64,000 nt of DNA from Undaria pinnatifida (lineage: Eukaryota > Sar > Phaeophyceae > Laminariales > Alariaceae). Location of the stretch: contig JABAKD010000011.1 of assembly GCA_012845835.1 (NCBI GenBank), positions 1,644,001 to 1,708,000 of the forward strand. Direction: 5' to 3'. Below are positions 23,401 to 35,400 of this stretch, in pieces. The position numbers and the translations under genes were made by a program. Numbering within the stretch: the first letter of the stretch is position 1; each line of letters starts with the position of its first letter. Below the pieces are notes generated by a model that searched no databases, was not told where the DNA came from, and was given only the letters and a program-made list of their open reading frames with translations.

Positions 23401-26400
23401 TCGGTGTGTACACCACCCACAATTTTGTTTCACGTGCGCGGTAAGTTCGCGGCGTTCCTTGCCCGTGTTCTTTGCACGTGACTGTCGCGCTTGTGTGTGG
23501 CTCGATGCCTGGTGTTGCGCTTGTGCAATACAAGGTGCTTTCCCTTCTGGATTGTGTTTGGCTCGAATGGATGTTTTGAAGTTGACAAGGGGGACAAAAC
23601 TCAAAGGAAAAGCTAAAGGAAAAACAGTTAGCCACCTCGCAAGTAACCGAGCAAGCAACACCGACAATTCATAGCCATAGCTAGAAACGAGTAGGCAGCT
23701 GCTTAGTCTACTGTCATTAGCAACAAACTGTTTTTTTTTTCTTCTTTTTTTAAAAAAGTACGCCTCCACGCATCTAACAACTAGCCGTGAAGCCAATTAA
23801 CGCTTTGACAAGTCACAGCCATATACCCGAAGCGACTGGTTAACGGTACACTTCGAAAAAAAATTCGTGGCCGGCCCTTGTTGACCGCCGGACACGTGAA
23901 CTACGGTGGAGGTGTAACTGATTATCTCTTGGGGGTCCTCGCTAGTGGAAGCTCATTTGTTCACCCCAAATTTGAGTCCGACGCAAAACGAAATCACCAC
24001 CCGATCAACGCTACCACAAAGCACTCGATTGCGAAGAAGCTTCGTCGCTGAGTTTTTTTTTCTTCTTTTTGATTAATGCGTCAAATACATCGATTGGCTG
24101 TGAGTTCGATCAACTTAAGGGTCGATGCTTTTTATTTTTAATGAATCTTCCGGATTTTTTCGTCAAGGTCGATTTCGGTCCATGATCACTGTGCGCACTG
24201 ATGCTACTGTTTACCTCGCGCTGAGAGGCACAAAAAGCTGAAACTAATATACCCACCTGGTGTTTCGTTCAATGAAACTGCCATGCAACCAGTAACCCGT
24301 ATTATAGGCTAAAAAGTGCCAAAAAACTATCGTACGTGTGTATATACTTCGGAAGTATTTATTTATAAAAATGAAAAATACACTTCAGCTGTGAGATCCA
24401 CCAAAAAGGTTTTTTTAATCAAAACTCATCGACTATATGCAAGCTGCGTGTGATTCTTCGATCGCGCGTGTGGCGGGGTGTGTATACCCTCGTGAAGGAT
24501 ACAGGTCGGTCACCCCCCTGCTAATGCCAGGGTGAACAAGACTAAGACGTTCAGCCTTGTTCTGCGCACGGAAACTGTATAACCCGTATTGAGGGAGACA
24601 GAACCAGACATCTGTGGAATTCAGTATGCATGAAACAATCGTTATAGTGTGAGTTAACTTTTGGAGTGGGCTACTTGGGTTTACCGGGTTTGTACGCAAG
24701 TTCCTGTGTACTCCCTGTATATGTGGCAGCCCAGCGGAGGTCCAGCCCAGGACTGATGCTCGGGTTTATCAGTGCTGCCGAGTCATGATGGAACATGCGG
24801 TGGACGTCGATCTCTGCTGTTCCGAAGTGATCTCTCTTCTGCTCTTGATGTAATGCAAAGGCAAACTCACACACCTGTATTGATCGAATGAAGACCGACG
24901 AGTGAGATCTGGCGTTCTGCACCATCAAGCGTCGGGCGGTGCACACTTTGATCCTACAGCTCTTGGAACGCCCATCTCACACACTACCAGGGGACTCACA
25001 AAAAAATAACTAAAGCGTGGATCCAAAACGCCAGACCCCTGCACTCCTACAGACAGATAGATGGAAGCTCTTGCGCTAAAACCACAATAATCGAAAGTGC
25101 GTGTCGCCGAATAGCCGATTGCTTTTTGCTACTCCAGAGAGCCTCCTGGGCCATTTGAGGGTGGAGCGCCCGCAGGCCCAGGCAGGCCACACAACAGTGT
25201 AGCTCATCTAACCCTAAGTTGAGAAAAGTCGAAATTTATATACGAAGTATATGATAGTGAAAAGCACGGAACGACTTCTTCTAAAATTGGAGAAAATTGT
25301 CAAGATGGTATAAAATGATAATTGGGACTATAGACTACAACAAACAAAAACTCCCGGATGGGTCGATTCCTCCGAAGAGTCGACGTGTTAGAACGGGCAT
25401 CACGAAAGGCGTGAGCCGTACTTGGCCGTCAGTTTTTTCGGGACAGTCAGGCTACCTCGTGGGGCCAGACGCTGAGCGCTTGATATATTTAGAAAAAATG
25501 AAAATACACTAGAGGTGTGTGTGAGATCGACCAAAAAGGAAATTTTGATCAAAACTCATAGACTATATGCAAGCTGCGTGTGATACTTCGATCGCGCGTG
25601 TGACGGGGTGTGTATACCCTCGTGAAGGACACAGGTCGGTGACTCACCCTGCCAATAATGCCAGGGTCAACAGGATATATAGCGCGCGTTCCCTGCAGAA
25701 CTGCGCACAATGTTTGGTGACTAAAAAGAGTACGTGAAAACGAGTACGGGATAATGTAATGTTTGCAGGTAGAAAAAAACTAGGAAAAAAAAACGGTGGA
25801 CCCAGGGCAAAAAAAAACATCTGGACCGTGAACGCTACTGTCTGTGTGTACCCGCACGCGCTGAGCGTATCCCCAACCATCGGGCCATGCCACAGCAGGG
25901 GCTTCACGTTTTTGGCGAAAAGTTTTTTACCTCTCACAGATTGAGCTGTTAATGTTAAGGTGTTAGTGGGGTATTAGTCCGTTTGACCACTTGCAAAAGG
26001 TTAACCCATGGCTTACCCAAACTAAGCCTTACAACACTCTCCCCCCCTGAAACGACGGGATAGCAGGTCGGCCGGAGATACGGGCGGACGTGTCAATATT
26101 CAATATCCAGGCGGTTTAATTACCGTGGTATCCCCAGGAAATGCAACCGCTTGGATACTGAATATTGACTGGTTCGCCCGCACATCCGGCCAACCTGCTA
26201 TCCCGTCGCTTCAGGGGGAGGGCGTGTTATACCCATAGAAGTATGAGGTTTAGTTTGGGTAAGCTATTTGTTGACCTTTTGTGAGTGGTCAGACGGACTA
26301 ATACCCCACTAATTCCTTAACAAATGGCGTCGTCGAATGTGGTGGAGCCATCGGTCAGTACGGTAATTGCACGAGTGTCGTGGTTGTGTTTAGGACTGCC

Positions 26401-29400
26401 TGCGCACACCAGAAACAACGCCGGTGGAGCCATCCCACGCCGTAGGGGCACAGCATCAGTCCCTGAGCTCCTACCATTGAGGAGCTCAACATATCACCCG
26501 ATACCACATGACTTCGAAGGCATTCGTACGCACAACCCGACGAAGCTTCTATGCCTTCGTCCTAAGAACAATATGTACTCGTGAAATAACTTGATCAACG
26601 ACTGACCGATAGTTCTTCGCTCGAGGGGCTCAATCGGACAGATTAATTGTTCGTCAATCCAACAACTGCAGCCGCTACCATGGCGGTAGTGTTTGATGCG
26701 CGAAGCGAGTGTCTTCGAAGTCGCGTTTCGGGTGAGATCTTGAGCTCGTGTTAGGAGCTTGCTCAGAAACTTCTTGGAATATTCTGCGCCTCTGGCGTGA
26801 GGTGGCTCGATCCGCGGTGTGCAGCACTAACGTTGACGCGTGCTCCTGATAGTGTGGTGGAAGATGCACCGTCGACACATACATGCCATCAATAGTACGG
26901 CAGAGGTGAGGTCACCATTTGCCTTCTGAGGGTGCTTGCTCGCTTGCTCGAGGAGCTCCGTACCTCACCCAAAAACTGCTTTCGAGCAAAAGCCGCAGGC
27001 GCTCAGAAGCCGATGAACAAACCCATACTGGCCTGGCAGTCTGTCGGATCCTCCCCAAATAAATCACCTTGCAAGGCAGTAGTGAATGGCATTCGGATTC
27101 CGACGATTTTATTTATAGGTTATGGAGCCCCGTCATTCGGAACAAAAAATAGCCAAAAAAAGGTATACCTCAATGCCTTCATCGGAGCAGTTGTTATGAC
27201 ACATACATGCTACCAATAGTACGGCAGAGGTGAGGTCACCATTTGGCTTCTGAGGGTGCTTACTCGCTTGCTCGAGGAGCTCCGTACCCCACCCAAAAAC
27301 TGCTTTCGAGCAAAAGCCGCAGGCGCTAAGAAGCCGATGAACACGCCCATACATGGTGGATCTTCTAAATAGTACGCTAGAAGCACACAAAAGGAAGAAA
27401 ACACCTTGCAGGGCAAAAATGAATGATATTCCGACGATTCTATTAGTAGGTTAAAAGGACCTTCGTCATTCAGGACACCAAATAGCCAAAAACTGGTATT
27501 CCTTACTGTCTCCTTCGGAGCAGTTGTTATATGCCACATGACGCCAATAGCACGGTAAAGGTGTGGTGCACCAATTCATTTCTGAGGGTCGCAACATGAT
27601 GAGGAACTCTATATACCTCACCCAAAAACTGTTTTTTCGGAGAAAAATAACGAAAAGTGCAAGGTCCCAGATGGACAGACCCAAAGGACCAGGCATACCA
27701 AAAAAATAGAAAATATTACGAACAAAACTACAAAAAAAGCTAAAATTCCGACGATTTGGGGTTAAGGTGTACGCCCCGCCGTTCTAAAGTTTTTTTTTTT
27801 TCGCGTCAACAAGTGCTATGAACGGCCTCTATCGTAGGACGCGTCTGCGTCCGAGACGAACCGATTTCTTGGAACCGGAATTTCGACACGTGTTTCCGTA
27901 CAGGGCAACAGAGTAAAAGGGTAACACGTAATTTGTTGAATGCAGGATGTGGGTTATCTCTGCACGTGTCTGGACGCTTTTTTACACTTGCGTCATCGCC
28001 TGAACGGAAAAAAAAGCGCACGACGCCCGTCAAGCTCCTCCCTCCCCCCTCCCCTTCCCCCCTCCCTCCCTCCCTCCCTCCCTCCCTCCCTCCCTCCCTC
28101 CCCCCTCCCTCCCTCCCTCCCTCCCTCCCTCCCTCCCCCCCTCCCCCCTATTTTAGATGGAGAGGAGGTTGACGGAGGAGGCGGAGGCGTTGGCCGAACA
28201 ACGGAAAGCGGTAGCGCTGGCTCGAGTGCGTCTCCACGAGCAGCAAATGGAAATGACGCTGCAGGTAAGTCCACGACAACGCGGTGGAAAGCTGATAAAA
28301 ACAAAGCTTCTACGATTAGGTCTCGATTGTTGGGGCTGGGTTGGGTTGGGTTGGGTTTGGTTGGGTTGGGTTGGGTAGGGTCAGGTTGCGTAGGGTCAGG
28401 TTGGGTTGGGTTGGGTTGGATTGGGTTGGGGCTGAGTTTGGTGTGCAATAGCACAAGGGTGAAGAGATGGCGCGCTGAAAAGCTGTTGCCCGGTACGGAA
28501 CAGGGCGATTTTCACTGGCGAGAATCGTTTTTGGATGACCAGTGTGCGGCTTGATGGTGTCTGGTTGGTCCACATGACTCCGCAAAACTGTGCCTCAATG
28601 CTACCGTCTCTTGTTTTGCAATAATCTGTTCTAGGTTGACGTCGCCGGGGAGACACCGACCATGCGCCGTTAACCCCTTTAGAGCTGCAGCCACATTTAG
28701 GGCGACAGCATTTTTGGAATTACTGTGTGGTCATTTTTGCAGTAGGTACTACAGCAAATAGCGTTAAGCTGTCCTTGGCCGCAGCGCTTGATGCTTTTCG
28801 TTTCTGTTTTTATGTTTCCACTGGGCCTCTCAGGCCGATAAAAACCATAAGATCCATGCCCTACCCAGTGCAAGGCCCGGCAGAACATTCGGACTCGGGT
28901 TCCCAGCCACAACGCATCACACTTTCGAGTTTCTCTAATCACCCGCGCTCAGGGGACAGTCTCCAACATCGAAAACGTGAAAAAAAAAAATATATATATA
29001 TATATAGGCAATGGTATGCGTCACGTCGTAAGCTAAGACAACACTGCGGTCTTTTCTCGCCGCTCCTTGAGTCAACCACAACAGTACTGCATTTTTTGCC
29101 CCGCATTAAAAACCCAAGCACTTTGTCACCAAAGAAAATGTGGACGCAGTTGTAAGAGAGGACGTATCGTCATATTGTCTCTTTCTCCTTTCGCGGAGCG
29201 TAAAACAAAAGCATGCGATGCGGATACGGTCCACCGCTATCTTTCCTTGTTGATCGTCCTTGCTTGAAGGGCTCTATACCTCACAACAACAAAAAAACTG
29301 ACTGGGGGAGGTGAACAATTTTTTCTAGCCGATGTAACTGCAGCAGTAGGCGTCTCCCATAATGCGGTATCCCCATATAAGGCGGTATCCCGATGTGAGA

Positions 29401-32400
29401 CGGTCATAATCGCTCGGCGCGATCGTGGAAACTGCATCTGCAACCTGAAATGAATAAGGCGACTTCCCCCGATAAGGCGGTCATTTTGCTCTCTATGGCA
29501 CACCAGCGCCTTACCGGGATGCACCACGTTTTTTTTTTCTGAGGTTTCCTCGCTTCTGGGAACTTAATTAAGACCTTCTCTCAAAAACTGATTTGGAGAA
29601 AAAAAAATGCCATCATCTCGGATGAAAAAAAAAATCCCATGGCCTAGGTACACAACGAGAATCATGCCAAAAAAAAATTCCTATTATATATTTTTTTCCG
29701 ACGATTTTGGGTTAAGGAGCGCCGTCATTAAAAAAATAGCCAAAAAACGGTATACCTTAATACCTCTATCGTAGCACGCGTCCTTGGAATCCCTGCTGTA
29801 TCCCATATAGCCTAAATAGGAGACAACGAAACATGTTTCGAAAACAAATGAATAAAAAAATTCCGACGATTTTTTGTGAAGGAAGGAGGCCCGTCGTTAA
29901 GAAACCGTTTCACACCTGGGACAGATTACGATCTAGATCGTATAGATCAATAGATCATACAGGTCATACAGATCATACAGAGCATATAGATCATGTAGAT
30001 CATTTAGATCGTACAGATCATATAAATCATACATATGATACAGATATAGACCATATAGATCATGTAGATCGTTTATATAGTATAGATCACATAGATCGTG
30101 TAGATCATATAGATCATACTTATCATATAGATAATCTAAATCATACAGATCATATAGATAATATATATTTCAATGTGGTACGTTGCGCAGGACCTGGGTA
30201 GTATAGATCCAAGTCAGCAAACACGTGCTACTGTACACCATTCAAATCACTTGGCTCCCACTCAGCAACATGATCTGTAGGCCGTGCAAATCTTATAGAC
30301 CAGGGGTCTGTCTTCCCTGAAAGACACAGATCATCTATAGATCGCCAATACATATATGGTCTGTTCTTGATGTGGAACGTTTCAGCCGAAAAAAGTGCCA
30401 CCACTTCGTACCGAAATATAAGGAACATTTGGACATATATGTTGAAATAGAATGTTGCTTATAATCCAGGATAGGATTGTAACAATATCGTAGCGCGCGT
30501 CTTCAGATGTAGGATACACGCAGCGCGGAGGGCTTGAAGTAATACCCGGTATGCTACACATCGCGGTCGATGCCAGCGGTCCTTGGGGTCGGTCGTTCTC
30601 TCCTCTTTCCTGGGACGGACTTAAGACGTCGCGTCATCGCGCGTCGTATGTTAACTTTGCACTCTCTCTTCTCACTTTTACCTTGGACTAGTAATTTTTT
30701 TCCCTCTTCTCTCTCCTTTGATCGGACTTATACAACAGATGTCGGAGGTACGCAAAGCTTTGGAGTTGATGAAGCGCGTCGAAAAGCTGGAGGACAAGGG
30801 TGCCCGCCGTCTCGCGCTCGAGCTCGGGACGGTTGCGTGTGAGCGGGGCGAGCAGCACGCGCGATGTTCAAGTGCCAAGCTCGAGTCGGAAGGTGAGACG
30901 GCAAAAAAAATAAAGGTTGAACAGATCCAGCGTTCGAAAGCGATTTTTGTAAATTTGTTTCACCCATACACACAGCGTTGCACGGCATTTGATCCAGCGT
31001 TCGAAAGCGATGTGTACATTTGTTTCACCCATACACACGGCGTTGCACGGCATTTTTCCCTTGTGTCATCCATTCTCGACAGCGCGCGATGCGCTCCTCC
31101 GCCCCGCCCCGTTCCCATGTCTGCCCCCGTTACGATCGACGCTGCCCGGCAGAGGCTAGCTGCCTAGAAATAAAAGCGAGGGAGTTGGATCGCGCCGCCG
31201 CTGCTTGTGAAGGTGGTACCTCCGAAGATTCGGGGGTCGTTTCTTGCCGACTCGGCGAAAAAAGAGAGAGCATCCCCTTCACGGCAAATATTGCAGGAGA
31301 CGGTCAGTCTAAGGGAAAACGTACAGCGGTCAAGCAAGGGTGTAAAAGCAAGTGTTCCGCACTAAAACCTAGTAATTTAGCGTCAGCCAAGGAAAAATTG
31401 TTTGGAAATTTGCCGTCACGTCGGTCAAGGGTGGTCTGAAAGTCCCGTCTGACATGAGAAGAAGTCATCAGAGATAACACAGGCACGTTTAATTCGTCAA
31501 GGGTTTGTGGCGGCCAGGGGAGAGCGGCTCTACCACGTGTCTAAACGTACCACTTTGCCATACTGCGCCTCGCATGGAATACGGCGCCGCCCGTATACCT
31601 CCGTGGCGGAGCGCCCCACCTCTAGGGCGGCTACCGCCCTATATAGATAGAGCCGGACCCTGTGGAGGGTGGTATCCGCCCTATTCACGGCCCATGTTCG
31701 CCTCCATATGAGTGCAAAACCTGTTCTCCATAACCTGTTCTCCATATAACTCATGCTAGGGACTTGCCCTGGTGGACATTAGTAACTGTCGGCAACTTGT
31801 GTGCATTGATGGGACGCAAAAGATGTCGAACACGAGGCAAAACCAGTCGTAGTCACACAACACACCACCCGATTCGTTTTGTTTGTTTGTTTTGTTTTGC
31901 TGTTTCCCCCCCGGAGATACCGGTCGTTGGACGTGACACGGAACACGGAGATTCGGGCACGCGGGGCTGGAAAAGGAGCGGAGCTCCTTCTATATTTTTT
32001 TTAACGCCTTTGTAAATTAGAAACCCTCTTCGCTCGTGAGAAGTATATATACTTCGAAGTATATGTATATCTCCGATGCAACACATTATACGGAAACGGT
32101 ACACCATTTTCATTTTTATTGTTTAGGGCTCCTCGCTTGGGGAGCTCTTTTTTTTTTCACATACATCTACTTTCCAGCTTCTGGACAAACCGTGGTACAG
32201 GTGTCGTCCCTTTTCCCCCCCGGTTGTTGCCTTCAATTTTTATCGCGCATAGGGTTCGTTCAGCAATCCCACTGCTTGTCGATTTTTCATCGAGTGTTGC
32301 TAACTCATGCTCTCGCGCTTTCCGCAAGTCAATTTGTGCACAAGAAAAAGTTCCCACGATTTTATACGAGTATGCTCTATAATATGCCGCTCTGAGGCAA

Positions 32401-35400
32401 AAACTGATTTTGAGTACCAACTTAAAATCGCAGCCCGATGCCCAAACCTCCCCATGGCCCAAGTATTGAGAAAAAAATCACAACGCACAAAAAAAATGAT
32501 TTTTTTCCAACGATTTTGGGTTAACTAAGGAGAGTTAAGGAGCACCGTCTTTCAGAAAACACTCTTGCCAAGAAGTGGTATACCTCTCTCTATCGTAGAA
32601 CACTTCATGTTGTTAGGTTATTAGTGGGGTAGTAGTCCGTTTGACCACTTGCAAAAGGTTAACCAATAGCCTACCTGAAACACTAAACCTTATAACACTC
32701 TCCCCCCCTGAAACGGCGGGATACCAGGTCGGCCGGACATATGGGCGGACCTGTCAATATCCAAGCCATTTCATTTCCTGGGTATACCGGGGGAGAGTAT
32801 TTTTCAAGCTTGACATGGGGAAAGTCTGAAAAAGTTTATTTTTTGTGGATGGCGAAATTCGAACCCATGAGCCCCGAAAAAACCCATGGTCTGTCGACGA
32901 CGCCATTTGTTAAGGAAATAGTGGTGTATCAGTCCGTTTGACCACTCGCAAAAGGCTAACCAATAGCTTACCCAAACTAAGTCTTATAACAATGTGTCTT
33001 CATTGTGTGTTACCGGGGGTGATTGCATATCTCGGGGGCGCTGCAGCGATGCTGGCCCTCGTCTGCGTGGCCATCCACGCCTCCTCTAACAGCGTTTGCG
33101 ATCGATCAACCCCGTCGGTGTGCGTCAAGGTCAATAGGTAGGAATCGACTTTTATTTCCACGCAACCACCACGTCGACTAACGCACGTTAAACCTTCATT
33201 TTCTACAAAAAAGACATCATCAGTACACACACGTAATGTCCATCCTAATAATATTTGGTGATCAATTTGTTCTAGACGGGATACCTGGTACAGTTTGTGC
33301 GGCCTGTTCTTTCCACCCAACGACACCAATCAGCACCTCAGTGTCCGTCCTTGTTCTTGATCCTAAGAGATACTTCGAAGTGTACTGGTACAGATTCTAC
33401 GTTGGTCGACTGTGACAGCTGTCAGATTTTCTCCTCGTCAGGACGGATTCTATAACTTTCCGTGCGCAGAGCGATTGAACCGTTTTAATACCGACAAGTC
33501 TTTGAATCACCTTGTTGACCCCCGTGCAAGCTAGTTCTAAGGGGAGTCGCCGACCTATGTCCTTCATGAGGACATACACACCCCGTAACACGTGCGATCG
33601 GAGTATCAAACACAGCTTGCCAATGTGAGTTTTTGGCGAAATCCTCGACTTCACAGCTGTATGTACTACTGTATTACTAGTATATTTTTCAAGATACAAT
33701 AGCTGTCGCTAAAACGAGCGACAGCTGATAGATGTAACTGTCGTCAGACGTGTGCGCCCACGGGCCATAGTGTCTGCTGTCGCCCTTCTGGCGTTGGCGC
33801 ACGGACCGAGTTTAGGTCAATCGCCCCCAACGGACGTCTCTCCATGATGACTTACTCTCACCACGAAACAGCAGCAGATAAACTCAGCGGACACACCCCT
33901 AGCGGGCACACACTCTCCATGCCCGCTCTCCGCTGGCCACTATTGTCGCCCGCTGCGCCCGTTATCTGTATGCTGCCCGCTGTGTGAGCGCTGTGTGCCG
34001 GCTGTGTGAGCGGTGTGTGCTGCTGTTTTTGCCCGCGTGGTCTGCTGTGTGTGTCGATCGAAGACACGCACGTGCAAGCTATTGGCCACTACGCCCGTTG
34101 TCTGTGTGCTGCCCCCTGTGTGAGCGCTGTCGCCCGCTGCGCCCGTTGTCTGTGTGCTGCCCGCTGTGTGAGCGCTGTGTATCGGCTGTGTGAGCGGTGT
34201 GTGCTGCTGTTTTTTGCCCGTGTGGTCTGCTGTGTGTGTTTGTTTTGTTGCTCCGTGGTGGTCTGCCTCCACCTGCAGTCTAAAATCAAATGATCCCACA
34301 CTAAGATCAAGTTTAGTCGAAGACACGCACGCAAACTATTTTTTTTTCATGGGAGCCTATATTGCGAGGCCCAGGTGTAGATTAGAAACTCGCTTCGCTC
34401 GAATAAAATGGAAGCTAAAATCACCGCGAAAAAAAGTTAAACATCACTCCCCTTTAGAACCCCAAATTCCTCCCTATACTAAACCCAAGTAATTTTGTCC
34501 CCAAAAAGGGTTTCCAGTTGTAAAGGCGTTAACGCGAGGCGTTGCCTGCGACTGCAAATACACGTATGTTTACTTACTCCAGGCCATCCCTGGGCGTTGA
34601 CCGGCGACGCGAACGAAGGCGAGCGGAGGGGGCTGTACGCGGACGAGGCCGGCGCAAGGGAGGCTCTTGAGAAGGCCAGTCAAATTGCATGCCACCCTTT
34701 TGGACAACTTTGTACCTGGCACTCAGTATAATTTTTCCGCGACTTTTTGTATGCGTCTTGACACAATGGTTGGTGTTGCTTGTGGCCTTTGCGCGAATGC
34801 AGACAGGTTCCGGTTCTTCACACGGCACACACATACATGTTGTAAGGCTTAGTTTGGGTAAGCTATTGGTTAACCTTTTACAACTGGTCAAACGGACTAA
34901 TACCCCACTAATTCCTTAACAAATGGCGTCGGCGGCGGGACCATGGGTTTCTTGGGTCGTGGGTTCAAATCCCGCCATCCACCATAATAAACTTTTCAGA
35001 CTTTCCCCTTTGTCGAACTTGAAAAATACTCTCCCCAGTATACCCAGGAAATGAAACCGCTTGGATATTGACAGGTCCGCCCGTATATCCGGCCGACTTG
35101 GTATTCCGCCGTTTCATTGGGGGAGAGTGTTATAAGGCTTAGTTTGGGTAAGCTATTGGTCAACCTTTTGCAAGTGGTCACACGGTCTAATACCCCACTA
35201 ATCTAATACCTTAACATACACGCCGCTCGCGGAATTCTACTCAAACTTGTTCTTCTCGCTGCTCGTCAAGTGTTGCCGCGCTCGGTTCCAGTGTCGCAAG
35301 GACAACCCAAAGAATCTTTGTAGACGGCAGACCCTGTCCAGTCTAGCCGTTTCATCCCCACCCGTACCGGCATATGAACCGCGAACTTCGTGAAGATAGG

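Larger units (their letters stand above)
23176..25950. other. intron 12, first part
   Basis: No exon supported. Two long minus-strand copies of the MSFDEIF repeat lie at about 24360-24550 and 25490-25680. A minus-strand open stretch of about 91 codons (24671-24946) looks moderately protein-like but has no ATG at its end and no recognised motif; it may be a transposon remnant. Confidence 0.4.

Noticed and set aside
29833-30201. 122-codon Asp/His-rich frame
   Set aside because: Translation of the AGATCATACA decamer satellite; no gene signals.
33945-34330. Open frames rich in Cys and Arg around 34 kb
   Set aside because: Direct product of the GCTGTGTGAGCG tandem duplication.
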